Shown here one piece after another: positions 8,388 to 16,366 of a DNA stretch of 38,239 nt. The notes under the pieces are model-generated. The model saw nothing but the letters and a program-made list of their open reading frames with translations. It did no database searches and was not told the origin of the DNA. The translations under genes and the position numbers were made by a program. Source of the DNA: Clostridium sp. GTDB lineage: Bacteria > Bacillota > Clostridia > Acetivibrionales > Acetivibrionaceae. Numbering within the stretch: the first letter of the stretch is position 1; every line of letters starts with the position of its first letter. The stretch covers positions 1-38,239 of the forward strand of contig JAAZML010000142.1 of assembly GCA_012798835.1 (NCBI GenBank), read 5' to 3'.

Positions 8388-9547
8388 CTTCTTCCTCCAT
8401 GCCTAATTTTTATTTTCGGCAGAATATCCTTTATGGCCCCTACCGTTTTAATTATATCTTCTTGAGTATTAGAAAACGAAAAACTAAATCTTATAGCGCC
8501 CCCAATCAAATCGGGGCTAAGGCCCATTGCCTTTAATACATGGCTGTGAATGCGTTTTTTGGAAGAACAGGCCGCCCCCGTAGAAACAAATATGTTTTGC
8601 TCCCCTAAATGATGTAAAAGCACCTCCGCATGTATGCCAGGAAAGGAGACATTTAGAATGTAGGGAGATGAATCCTTAGAAGATATTATCCTTATATCCC
8701 CTATATCGGCTTTAAGTTTTTTTATAAAAAACGTCTTTATGTCTTGGCAATGACCCTCACTTTCATCAATTTGTTTAAAAGTTATATCTGCCGCCTTTCC
8801 AAAACCGCAAATCCCCGAAACATTTTCCGTCCCGGATCTTAATAAATTTTCTTGTCCTCCCCCAAAAATTAAAGGTTCGACTCGGATATTTTTATTTACA
8901 TATAGTGCACCAATCCCTTTGGGTCCGTGTATCTTGTGTGAGCTTATGCTTAGCATGTCAATACCTTGATTTTGAGGTATTATTTTAAGCTTCCCATATG
9001 CCTGAACCGCATCAATATGCAAGACGACATCCTTTTTAATTTTATTTTTAAGCAGTGCAATATCATCAATGGGCTGCACTGCGCCGGTCTCATTATTGAC
9101 ATAAAGAATACTGATAAGAGAGGTATCCTCCTTTATCAGCTCCCCGATATCGTCAATATTGATTAATCCATCTTCATCAACATCTAAATAATCAACAGCA
9201 TAACCGTTACCGCACATATACTCAAAAACCTCCAAAATGGAGGGGTGTTCTGTTTTTGTTGTTATGATATGTCTTCCCTTTCGCAAATTTGCATAGAGAT
9301 AACCCATAATGGCAAGATTGTTTGCCTCAGTCCCACCAGAAGTAAAATACACTTCACTTCTTGATACTCTAAGACTTCGTGCAATAATTTCCCTTGCATC
9401 CCGTATCAGTCTTTCGGCTTCAATTCCCTTGGTGTGAAGAGATGAAGGGTTCCCATAAATATTTCTATTAATATGATCAATAAGATCTAAAACTTCATCG
9501 TATGGTTTTGTTGTGGCGCTGTTATCTAGGTAGATTTCCCTTTCCAT
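8384..9547 (-). CDS. Cysteine desulfurase (NifS/IscS family)
   Basis: PLP-dependent cysteine desulfurase of 387 residues, turning cysteine into alanine and an enzyme-bound persulfide. Signatures: 'IYLDNSATTKPYDEV' at the N-terminus, 'TSGGTEANNLAIMG' near residue 72, 'ISSHKIHGPKGIGAL' with the PLP lysine near 205, and the mobile-loop cysteine in 'STGAACSSKK' near 325. The start chosen is the ATG at 9547, preceded by a GGAAAGGAAGG site; the frame extends upstream to a TTG at 9589 with no conserved sequence. The gene overlaps thiI by four bases, matching the nifZ-thiI arrangement of Bacillus, so delivery of sulfur to ThiI is the likely role. Confidence 0.95.
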   Translation of the reverse strand: MEREIYLDNSATTKPYDEVLDLIDHINRNIYGNPSSLHTKGIEAERLIRDAREIIARSLRVSRSEVYFTSGGTEANNLAIMGYLYANLRKGRHIITTKTEHPSILEVFEYMCGNGYAVDYLDVDEDGLINIDDIGELIKEDTSLISILYVNNETGAVQPIDDIALLKNKIKKDVVLHIDAVQAYGKLKIIPQNQGIDMLSISSHKIHGPKGIGALYVNKNIRVEPLIFGGGQENLLRSGTENVSGICGFGKAADITFKQIDESEGHCQDIKTFFIKKLKADIGDIRIISSKDSSPYILNVSFPGIHAEVLLHHLGEQNIFVSTGAACSSKKRIHSHVLKAMGLSPDLIGGAIRFSFSFSNTQEDIIKTVGAIKDILPKIKIRHGGRR

Positions 9548-9700
9548 TTTCCTTCCTTTCCGTTCTGCTTTTACACCGATGCTGCGCAAAGTAGGTTTAT
9601 TCCCTTGCTACAAATAAGTTAAACTGCATTTACTTTTGTAAAACTTTTTATTTGTGAAAATATTAACTTTGTTAAACAAAATTTCTATAATAAACATTCT

Positions 9701-10363
9701 TTATCTATAATCTGAATTGAGCCATCTTAAATAATGATAAAGACATTTTATATTGGATTCGGAGATTCCTCGGATCTCTATACCATACTCAAAATATCCC
9801 CCAAGTTTATTTGTTCTTACTACCGTCCCGCTGAAAACAAGTTTATTTGTTCTGTCAAGTATAATTTCAACCTCAAGTATATCCTCAGTAGTCAGCCTTT
9901 CATCGCAGTTAATTTTAATTCCGCCGGAACTCATATTCTTAACAACCGCAAAAAAAGGTTTATCACTTCCATAGACCCTTATATTCGCCATTAGGCTTAC
10001 ATAATACCTCTCGTGTTTTCTAAGATTTTTGAGACTTTCGGTTCTTACTACCTCTACATCCATTATAACGGGATTAATGCTATAGACATGGAAGATGGTG
10101 GCGTTCATTACAAAAAGTTCGTTATCGGCTGAATAATTTAAGACAACATGATCTCCTGGGAAAAAGAGGGTTTCTTGGGTGTTGTCCTTCATTTCCAACT
10201 TCAGGGTATTGTCTTTTCGGTCAAGTATTACAGAATTAATGTATTCGTATGTCTTAAAATGCTTTACATCAATACCTGAACCTAATTTGATATGCTTCAT
10301 GATATTCTTCATTGTAAGTAGGCTTAATATACCACTACCCTCGTCCAGATTATACCTTGACAT
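9701..10363 (-). CDS. PilZ-domain protein, YcgR-like c-di-GMP receptor
   Basis: A 220-residue protein with a YcgR-like N-terminal domain (about 15-105) and a C-terminal PilZ domain (about 115-215). PilZ signatures are present: the basic 'LRKHERYYVSL' (RxxxR) near residue 115 and 'NMSSGGIKI' (D/NxSxxG type) near 148. This combination binds cyclic di-GMP and in other bacteria adjusts flagellar or surface behaviour. The start at 10363 has GAAAGGGG seven bases upstream. The gene has a strong promoter (10625-10653), giving a leader of about 255 bases. It is monocistronic as far as visible and divergent from a c-di-GMP riboswitch. The output partner cannot be told from the sequence. Confidence 0.9.
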   Translation of the reverse strand: MSRYNLDEGSGILSLLTMKNIMKHIKLGSGIDVKHFKTYEYINSVILDRKDNTLKLEMKDNTQETLFFPGDHVVLNYSADNELFVMNATIFHVYSINPVIMDVEVVRTESLKNLRKHERYYVSLMANIRVYGSDKPFFAVVKNMSSGGIKINCDERLTTEDILEVEIILDRTNKLVFSGTVVRTNKLGGYFEYGIEIRGISESNIKCLYHYLRWLNSDYR

Positions 10364-10618
10364 ACTGTTGCCCCTTTCACGACGAATTCACAATCTTTTT
10401 ATAACCAAATAATTACCTGAAAACTTGCAAAACTAATTTTCTGTATTATTTGTTCTGTGTAAATTCATGCTTTACAGCATTCATTTATAGAAAAGGTTAG
10501 ACTTAATAAGCATCGCCATAATAAGTTATTGTTCGCTGAGAACATAATAGGTTATGGTACTACCACTAGCAACCCGATAATTCGGGCGGTTTAGAAAACC
10601 AATAGGATATAAACTCAT
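10364..10618 (-). ncRNA. Long hairpin-rich 5' leader of the pilZ gene, class unknown
   Basis: Between the predicted transcription start (about 10618) and the pilZ ATG. On the minus strand the first half contains successive small hairpins: GGTTT/AAACC (10588-10600), CCCGA/TCGGG (10573-10586), GGT/ACC near 10556-10565, CATAA/TTATG (about 10540-10555) and GTTC/GAAC (about 10530-10545). The AAACC arm could instead pair with GGGTT just downstream of the second hairpin. I do not recognise it as any known riboswitch class. The second half is AU-rich with no clear structure. Confidence 0.35.
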
Positions 10619-10624
10619 ATAACA

Positions 10625-10653
10625 ATTATATCATACCGCTATAAAAGCTGCAA
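10625..10653 (-). promoter_or_regulatory. Sigma-A promoter for the pilZ gene
   Basis: On the minus strand: TTGCAG (10648-10653), 17-base spacer, TATAAT (10625-10630), preceded by TGA to make an extended -10. Confidence 0.75.
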
Positions 10654-10731
10654 ACAAAGTAGCAAATATTAATATTTTACAAACAAATCATAACTTTTTT
10701 CATATTTGGTCTTTATTTTTGATCTTTTCTG

Positions 10732-10740
10732 TGTTATAAT
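10732..10740 (+). promoter_or_regulatory. Extended -10 promoter for the riboswitch transcript
   Basis: TGTTATAAT on the plus strand about 49 bases before the riboswitch aptamer. No good -35 stands at 17 bases, consistent with an extended -10 promoter. It is about 80 bases from, and divergent to, the pilZ promoter. Confidence 0.55.
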
Positions 10741-10788
10741 AAATATATAATTCAATATTTCCTCCCAATGGGTATAAGGAGATATAAA

Positions 10789-10890
10789 CTGTGACTTATG
10801 AAACAGGGCAAAATCGCTGAAAGGCGGTGGCGCAAAACCTTGGGTCTAATGTTTAGGACTTTGTCTTAAATTATGATTGCCAGGTCACCA
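10789..10890 (+). ncRNA. Cyclic di-GMP-I (GEMM) riboswitch aptamer
   Basis: The sequence and fold match the c-di-GMP-I class closely. P1 is GTGAC (10791-10795) with GTCAC (10884-10888). The conserved ACAGGGCAAA (10803-10812) enters P2, ATCGCT/GGCGGT closed by a GAAA tetraloop (10813-10828). Then comes GCGCAAAACC in place of the consensus acGCAAAgCC, and P3 opening with TTGGGTCTAA. P3 carries an outer helix near CC..TGG/CCAGG and a distal helix TTTAGGAC/GTCTTAAA (10852-10870). TCTAA (10845-10849) and TATGA (10872-10876) look like the 11-nucleotide receptor that docks the GAAA tetraloop. The strand is plus, pointing towards the 3' end of recO. Class assignment is firm; the regulated gene is not. 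Confidence 0.95.
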
Positions 10891-10929
10891 TTAAAAGTTC
10901 TGTTTATACTCTTTAAAATAAATTAAAGG

Positions 10930-10967
10930 AAATGGGTCATAAAATATTTCCTTATACCATTTTTTTT
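10930..10967 (+). terminator. Possible riboswitch-controlled terminator 1
   Basis: AAATGG (10930-10935) pairs with CCATTT (10957-10962), with a weak inner ATAA/TTAT, followed by a run of eight T (10960-10967). It lies 40 bases after the aptamer and is oriented on the plus strand, so it could be the expression platform. Confidence 0.5.
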
Positions 10968-10968
10968 G

Positions 10969-10992
10969 ACATCGGTATTGCGGTGTTTTTTT
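10969..10992 (+). terminator. Terminator 2 downstream of the riboswitch
   Basis: ACATCG (10969-10974) and CGGTGT (10981-10986) form a six-pair stem with one T-G pair and a six-base loop, followed by T through 10992. The T-run is on the plus strand, so this ends plus-strand transcripts, not recO; its T-run overlaps the recO stop codon. Confidence 0.6.
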
Positions 10993-11752
10993 ATGTCCGA
11001 ATATTGAGAGTTTTTATAAAATCCAACTTTTTGTAGTTCTTCTCCAGTCTTTCCCTTATAAACCTTTCGGATATCTTTCCAAGCTCCCTTAGCACACCCA
11101 GTGACACTTCAAAATTAAAAAGATTATTTACCCTGCTATATATTATGTAGTTTAATGCCTTGGCTGCCCCTTCGGAAATTCTTAACGTATTTTTCCCTTC
11201 CAACGCACAATCCCCGCATAAAAAACCACAGTCTTGAAAGCTGAAAAGCATATTGTCAAATTCAAAATTTCCGCAGCTTATGCAGCCGTTAACTACCGGT
11301 GCATACCCTAGCACCGAAAGCAGCCTGAGCTCAAAAACCCTCACTATCTGCAAAGGGGATTTATCAGTTTTTGAAAGCATGTAAAGCGAATTTAAAAAAA
11401 GCTGCAATATATCCGTTGCAGATTGCTCCGCCTGCACAACATCCCCTATAAGCTCATTCATATGCGAAGCATACGTTAGCCTTTCAAGATCATTTCTGAT
11501 ATCATAAAAGGGTTCTATGATATCACAACTGCTTACATAATACATATCCCTACCCTTAAAAAGCATAAAGTCACTGTAACATAGTAGCTGGGTACCTGCA
11601 ACTAAACGACTTTGCGGCCTTCTTGCACCTTTTGCAAAACCCAATATTTTTCCCCTATCCTTGGAGAATATTGTGATTATTCTATCGGCTTCTCCAGTAT
11701 TTACTTCCTTTATAACTATACCTGTTGTTTTTAAATAAGCCATGTTCCTCAT
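10991..11752 (-). CDS. recO: DNA repair protein RecO
   Basis: RecO of 253 residues, acting with RecR to load RecA on SSB-coated single-stranded DNA. The N-terminal OB fold has the family start 'LKTTGIVIKEVNTGEADRI', with 'FAKGARRPQSR' near residue 38. The C-terminal zinc motif is CISC (about 157-160) with CGDC (about 180-183), around the typical 'LFSFQDCGFLC' segment. The ATG at 11752 lies only two to three bases after GGGAAGA; the ATG at 11743 (MAYLKTTG) follows AGGA by two bases, so both starts have poor spacing and the choice is open. It is the last gene of the yqfC-to-recO cluster and begins seven bases after yqzL. Confidence 0.93.
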   Translation of the reverse strand: MRNMAYLKTTGIVIKEVNTGEADRIITIFSKDRGKILGFAKGARRPQSRLVAGTQLLCYSDFMLFKGRDMYYVSSCDIIEPFYDIRNDLERLTYASHMNELIGDVVQAEQSATDILQLFLNSLYMLSKTDKSPLQIVRVFELRLLSVLGYAPVVNGCISCGNFEFDNMLFSFQDCGFLCGDCALEGKNTLRISEGAAKALNYIIYSRVNNLFNFEVSLGVLRELGKISERFIRERLEKNYKKLDFIKTLNIRT

Positions 11753-11759
11753 TTCTTCC

Positions 11760-11906
11760 CTAGTGGTTAGTGCTTATGGCCACTTCTTCCCTTGCCATAA
11801 ATCCGTCATTAACAACTACAGATTCCTTCTCTATATCCTTTAAAAGCATATATATTCCAATATCACCTGTTTTCTCAAACATCTTCCATGCAAGTTTTTT
11901 TAGCAC
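11760..11906 (-). CDS. yqzL: YqzL family small protein
   Basis: Small gene of 48 codons plus stop between era and recO. It starts at GTG 11906, eight bases after AAGGGGG, and stops at TAG 11760-11762. The product begins with 'LKKLAWKMFEKTGDIGIY' followed by 'MLLKDIEKE', the pattern of YqzL proteins (W-K-x-F-x-x-T-G-x-I-x-x-Y-x-L). In Bacillus yqzL also sits between era and recO, so position and sequence agree. No function is established for the family. Being short, it is easily missed by annotation. Confidence 0.88.
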   Translation of the reverse strand: MLKKLAWKMFEKTGDIGIYMLLKDIEKESVVVNDGFMAREEVAISTNH

Positions 11907-12083
11907 AGATATTTCCCCCTTATTATTATTTGGACTATTTGTGGTACCTCTGTTTTTTAGTATTGCAGATTAGTTCTCAACTCGTTAAACCATACTTGTC
12001 ATAATAATAATTAGGTTACACTAAAAAAATATTTGTATACTTGAAAAATTATCATACACACGGTCCCATACACCCTTTTTATC

Positions 12084-12977
12084 TTATCTTTTATATCCTA
12101 GAGTTTTTAGCACCGTATTACTATTTCTCCAATCCGATTTTATTTTTACCCAAAGCTCTAAAAAAACCTTGGTATTGAATATTCTTTCTATTTCAATTCT
12201 CGATAGGCTACCAACACGCTTAAGCATTTTGCCGTCCTTGCCGATGAGTATCCCTTTATGGGTCTTTTTATCGCAGTATATGTTCGCTTGTATGTCTAGT
12301 ATTTCCTTTTCTTCTCTATTTTTAAATGATAAAACCTCTACCCCCACACCGTGGGGTACCTCCTCGCTTACAAGCTCTAATATTTTTTCCCTTATAATTT
12401 CTGCAGCTATAACCCTTTCAGGTTGATCCGTTATCATATCCTCTGGGAAATATTTAGGACCCTTGGGAAGAGTATTCTTGATTTCATTTTTAACTAATAC
12501 CAAACTTTCATGCTCTAGGGCAGATATAGGTATTATCTGCGAAAAATCCATCAACTCTTTAAAAATTGATATTAGCGGCAGTATCCTCTTTTTCTCCACA
12601 AGATCTATTTTGTTTATCAAGCAAAATACAGGGATGTTGATACCCTTTATCTGCTCAATAATATATTGATCCCCGGGGCCGAGTTTCTGATCGGTTGCCT
12701 CAACCAAAAACAACACCAAATCTACCCCTTCCAATGCTTCTAGAGCTGAATTAACCATAAAATCACCGAGCCTCGTTCGGGGCTTATGTATCCCGGGGGT
12801 ATCCATAAAAACAATTTGATAATCTTCTCCCGTATCTATTGCTTTAATTACATTTCTTGTGGTTTGGGGTTTATTAGATGTAATTGCGATTTTTTCTCCG
12901 GCAAACCCATTTAAAATGGTGGATTTTCCGACATTAGGCCTTCCTATGATTGAAACAAAACCCGATCTAAAATTCAT
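12084..12977 (-). CDS. era: GTPase Era
   Basis: Ribosome-assembly GTPase of 297 residues that binds near the 3' end of 16S rRNA. G1 is 'GRPNVGKST' (about 12-20), G3 is 'DTPGIHKPR' (about 59), G4 is 'NKIDL' (about 122), and G5 is 'ISALEH' (about 152). The C-terminal KH domain has 'GILIGKDGKMLKRVG' near residue 240 and ends 'ELWVKIKSDWRN', as usual in Era. The ATG at 12977 is preceded by GGGAGGG six bases away. It sits in the standard order cdd-era-yqzL-recO. YbeY, a 16S-maturation RNase and functional partner of Era in other bacteria, is encoded two genes upstream. Confidence 0.97.
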   Translation of the reverse strand: MNFRSGFVSIIGRPNVGKSTILNGFAGEKIAITSNKPQTTRNVIKAIDTGEDYQIVFMDTPGIHKPRTRLGDFMVNSALEALEGVDLVLFLVEATDQKLGPGDQYIIEQIKGINIPVFCLINKIDLVEKKRILPLISIFKELMDFSQIIPISALEHESLVLVKNEIKNTLPKGPKYFPEDMITDQPERVIAAEIIREKILELVSEEVPHGVGVEVLSFKNREEKEILDIQANIYCDKKTHKGILIGKDGKMLKRVGSLSRIEIERIFNTKVFLELWVKIKSDWRNSNTVLKTLGYKR

Positions 12978-13030
12978 TTACTTCCCTCCCATAAGGATTT
13001 TATCTAATCTAAAATTTTTGGCAGGATTCT

Positions 13031-13426
13031 TCACTCTATAGTATCCTTCAAAAAAGCATTTGGTAAAAGATCTTTAAGTTTAAAAACCCTAAATTCATTA
13101 TTGTTGCCTCCGCAAATAACTTTTGTGCCCTCACTGGCAAACTCAGCTATTACCTGCCTGCATATACCACAGGGATATATTATTCCTGTACTATCCCCGG
13201 ATATGGCAATGGCCTTAATCTTTTGCTCTCCCGCTGATATCGCAGTAAAGATGGCCGTCCTTTCAGCACAGTTGGTCGCACCGAAACTTGCATTTTCTAT
13301 ATTTACTCCGCAATAGATTTCCCCGCTTTGTGCAAGAACAGCAGCACCCACCCGAAACCTAGAATAAGGCGAATAGGAATTTACTTTTATGTTTTTTGCA
13401 TGTTCCAAAAGTTCCCTGTCATCCAC
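13031..13426 (-). CDS. cdd: Cytidine deaminase
   Basis: Small zinc enzyme of 131 residues (homotetrameric class) that deaminates cytidine and deoxycytidine to uridine compounds for pyrimidine salvage. The first motif 'TNCAERTAIF' near residue 50 holds a zinc Cys and the catalytic Glu. The second, 'YPCGICRQVIAEF' near 85, holds the other two zinc cysteines. 'YSRFRVGAAVL' is near residue 20. The start is GTG at 13426, ten bases after GGAGG; a nearby ATG at 13422 is out of frame. It lies 53 bases upstream of era. In other Firmicutes a diacylglycerol/undecaprenol kinase gene (dgkA) precedes cdd; here only about 175 non-coding bases do. Confidence 0.96.
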   Translation of the reverse strand: MDDRELLEHAKNIKVNSYSPYSRFRVGAAVLAQSGEIYCGVNIENASFGATNCAERTAIFTAISAGEQKIKAIAISGDSTGIIYPCGICRQVIAEFASEGTKVICGGNNNEFRVFKLKDLLPNAFLKDTIE

Positions 13427-13600
13427 GGTAAAATATCCTCCTATAACAATTCTTATTTTACACTAAAAACATCTGAAATAATAGCAAATACAAATATATA
13501 AATTGTCCCTAATATTATGAAAGGGTTCGGATTCTTTCTTAAAATGCGGATATTTTAAATATAATTATTTGTATAAGGCTTTTTTGCGGCTTATCTATTT

Positions 13601-14098
13601 TTATAAATTTTGCTGCCTTTGTAGCTTTAGATTTTGTAAAACAGTTTCTTGGCGTTCTAGCATTTTCGTTTCCCTTTCCGAATTATCATGATCAAAGCCC
13701 AAAAGGTGGTATACACCATGAGTCAAAAGGAATATGAGTTCCCTCTCAAAAGAATGACCATACTCTTTTGCCTGTTCCTGGGCTCTTTCTAGGGATATTA
13801 AAATATCTCCCAAAATAATCAGCCCGCCATCCATATTTAGATCGCCTTCAGAGGATATTATCTTCCCTTCGTACATATCTACAATGGGGAAAGATAAAAC
13901 ATCCGTTGCTTTATCAATATTTCTATGCTCTTTATTGACTTCCCTGATCCTTGAATCATCGGTTAAAATTATGCTTATCTCATAGGGCATATCAAATTTC
14001 TCCTTTTTAAGGCATATATTCGTAGCCCTTTCCATTAGATCCAACATTCTTTTGTCTACAGGTATCTTACTTTGTAAATCTTCGATGTATATCCCCAT
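13601..14098 (-). CDS. ybeY: Endoribonuclease YbeY
   Basis: Zinc-dependent single-strand endoribonuclease of 165 residues involved in 16S rRNA 3'-end maturation and ribosome quality control. The metal motif H-x3-H-x5-H is 'HGVYHLLGFDH' near residues 126-136. 'NKEHRNIDKATDVLSFP' near residue 55 is the other family signature. The ATG at 14098 directly abuts the TAA of pgpH (14099-14101), with GGGAGAGG upstream inside pgpH, so the two are probably co-translated. The position after pgpH is the usual one in Firmicutes. Confidence 0.96.
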   Translation of the reverse strand: MGIYIEDLQSKIPVDKRMLDLMERATNICLKKEKFDMPYEISIILTDDSRIREVNKEHRNIDKATDVLSFPIVDMYEGKIISSEGDLNMDGGLIILGDILISLERAQEQAKEYGHSFERELIFLLTHGVYHLLGFDHDNSERETKMLERQETVLQNLKLQRQQNL

Positions 14099-16366
14099 TT
14101 ATTCCTCTCCCTTCATTGCCTGCCGTCTAAAAGCTCCATTATCCGTCTCAATAATCTGGGATCCAAATTTGCTTTGTTCCCCTCTCATAGAAGGGTATTC
14201 CTCTCTTTCGTGGAAGAACCCTCCAAAGGTTTTCACAAAAGCCTTTGATATGGTATCAAGATCCTTTAAAGTCAGACTGCAGTGATCGAGCTGCCCATCA
14301 TCTAGCTTACCCTTTATGATTTTCCTTACCAAACCTTCTATCTTTCCCTCTGTTCTATCATTCATAGATCTTACTGCAGCCTCCACCGAATCAGCAAGCA
14401 TTACAACAGCGGCCTCCCTCGTTGTGGGTTTTATCCCGCTGTACCTGAAATTGGATTCGTTGATGCTCTCATCCTTACCTGCTTCTTTTGCTTTATGATA
14501 AAAATACGCAACTAGGGTGGTTCCATGATGCTGTATTATTATATCCCTTATCGCCTGAGGAACTTTATGCTTTTTCGCCATTTCGTACCCATCATGGATA
14601 TGTGAGGTAATCACAAGGGCACTTAAATTTGGTGTCATCTTATCGTGGGGATTTTCCCCGATCTGATTTTCAATGAAAAAACTTGGCCTTTTTAGCTTCC
14701 CGATATCGTGAAAATAGGCACCAACCCTTGCCAAAAGCGCATTCCCCCCTATAGCCTCCGTCCCCGCCTCTGAAAGATTGCCCACCATTAGGCTGTGGTG
14801 ATATGTTCCAGGGGCCTCCATTAATAACTTTTTAAGTAGTGTCTGGTTGGGGTTGGCAAGTTCTAAAAGTCTTAGGGGAGTTATTATATTGAAAGTACTT
14901 TCCATAAAGGGGAGTATCCATCCTGTAATAAGCATGGAGGCGATACCATTTATAAAAACAATAGCCCCCTCTTTTAACAATGTTTCCAATGATGATTTGG
15001 CAATAATATTTGCAGAGGTTATAACCAATACATTAAGTAATGCAACAACGGTGCCCGCAAAAGAGAGCTTATTCCTTTGGTTTGCTTTCGATACTACAAA
15101 AGCAGAAAAGGATCCCGTTACAAGTGCCATATAAATAAATTTATCATCATTTCCTATCATCAGCGATATGGCTACAGTCAATACAACGTTTGTAACAAGA
15201 GCAAGCCTTAGATCCAGGAGCATTGAAATTAGCATAGTAGCTATAAATATGGGTATTATTAGGGTGGAATATTCATGTACCGCCCTTGCACAAAGAAGTG
15301 TAAGTATGATTACCATTGATAAAAGTATCAAGCGGCTTCTGCTATAAAATACCCTTCTACAAAAATTATTCATATAAAGTATAAGAAGTAAGGATAGCAG
15401 AAATAATGTAATTAATATTCCAGCTGCTAGGGCGAAATCAAATCTACTCTTTGTCTCTAAAAAATTCAAGTCCTCAAGCACTCGGAGCTTGTCCCTAGTA
15501 ATAGTATCATCAACACTTAATATTCTCTGACCTTTTTTTATGATCTCTATATTTTTAGGATCGTTGTAGGCTGCTTCCCTTTTGACTCTTGTCATCTCAT
15601 CGTCAACAATTCTGTTTGGCTTTAAAATAAAATTTGAAGCGGAAACAGCTATATCCTTCAGCTCCTGCTTCAAATCAGTCTTTTCTATACTCCCTTGGAG
15701 ACCCGTTATCCTTGCCCTTAAATTTTCCTTTGTGATATCCTTTCTCATTACATTACTAACCAGGTTTCTTAAAACATCCTCGAAATAAACAATATCACTC
15801 GGTTCGGCCTTTAATATAAGATATTCCATCTGATCTTTTTCAATGTTCATACCCCTATCCCCTAGATCCTGTTTTAGGGATGCTAAGGTTTCTTCGAGCA
15901 CCCCCGGGGCATGTTCTTCAAGATTTGATTCAATACTTTCAATACCAGCTTTATAATCCCTTTTAGCCTTCTCAATAGAGGTTCTCAAAAATATGACATT
16001 ATTTATTACCTCGATTGAAGCATTCCTATCCTCCATCATATCGGGCAATACCTCCGAGGCTGCCTTTATGGCATTTTCCTCCGTTTTTAAGACGTTTTCA
16101 ATATCCCTTGGGGAATGAATATCATAAACTGATTTTTCCCCCAAAGTTAGCCGATACCTTTTAGGCGTCGCACCATTTAGCACAATAAGGAATGAAAGCA
16201 TAATTGTAATGGAGGCAATAAACACCCTTTGGAGATGCTTGTTTTTAAAAGAGAGCATCGGACTACTACCAAAACCACCACTGGACTTTCGGCCGGCCCT
16301 ACCCTTGTCCCTTTGAACGGCATCTTTTTTGTTAATATTTTTTCTCACTTTTATCGTACCTTTCAT
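14099..16366 (-). CDS. pgpH: Cyclic di-AMP phosphodiesterase PgpH (7TM-HD family)
   Basis: Membrane protein of 755 residues. Order: basic cytosolic tail, one transmembrane helix (about 48-67), a long extracellular 7TMR-HDED domain (about 70-310), seven helices (about 315-495), then a cytosolic HD domain with 'YHHSLMVGNLSEAG' (about 524) and 'AYFHDIGKLKRP' (about 547). Members hydrolyse c-di-AMP and so affect potassium and wall homeostasis. The frame starts at ATG 16366, 35 bases inside phoH, but that ATG has no Shine-Dalgarno site; the in-frame GTG at 16348, nine bases after AAAGGT, may be the real start. Either choice only changes the basic tail. It is called YqfF in Bacillus, between phoH and ybeY as here. 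Confidence 0.94.
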   Translation of the reverse strand: MKGTIKVRKNINKKDAVQRDKGRAGRKSSGGFGSSPMLSFKNKHLQRVFIASITIMLSFLIVLNGATPKRYRLTLGEKSVYDIHSPRDIENVLKTEENAIKAASEVLPDMMEDRNASIEVINNVIFLRTSIEKAKRDYKAGIESIESNLEEHAPGVLEETLASLKQDLGDRGMNIEKDQMEYLILKAEPSDIVYFEDVLRNLVSNVMRKDITKENLRARITGLQGSIEKTDLKQELKDIAVSASNFILKPNRIVDDEMTRVKREAAYNDPKNIEIIKKGQRILSVDDTITRDKLRVLEDLNFLETKSRFDFALAAGILITLFLLSLLLILYMNNFCRRVFYSRSRLILLSMVIILTLLCARAVHEYSTLIIPIFIATMLISMLLDLRLALVTNVVLTVAISLMIGNDDKFIYMALVTGSFSAFVVSKANQRNKLSFAGTVVALLNVLVITSANIIAKSSLETLLKEGAIVFINGIASMLITGWILPFMESTFNIITPLRLLELANPNQTLLKKLLMEAPGTYHHSLMVGNLSEAGTEAIGGNALLARVGAYFHDIGKLKRPSFFIENQIGENPHDKMTPNLSALVITSHIHDGYEMAKKHKVPQAIRDIIIQHHGTTLVAYFYHKAKEAGKDESINESNFRYSGIKPTTREAAVVMLADSVEAAVRSMNDRTEGKIEGLVRKIIKGKLDDGQLDHCSLTLKDLDTISKAFVKTFGGFFHEREEYPSMRGEQSKFGSQIIETDNGAFRRQAMKGEE

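Noticed and set aside
9668-9680. TTTGTTAAACAAA as a Rex operator before the cysteine desulfurase gene
   Set aside because: Too short and lacks the spacer of Rex sites; about 120 bases from the gene start with no recognisable promoter.
10932-11036. 34-codon hydrophobic plus-strand frame after the riboswitch (starts MGHKIFPYT) as the riboswitch target
   Set aside because: Its AAAGG site is only one to two bases from the ATG, it runs through both terminators, and its second half is antisense recO coding sequence.
13560-13600. ATAAG..CTTAT hairpin after ybeY as a terminator
   Set aside because: The stem is short with a mismatch and the T-run is not at its 3' end on the minus strand.
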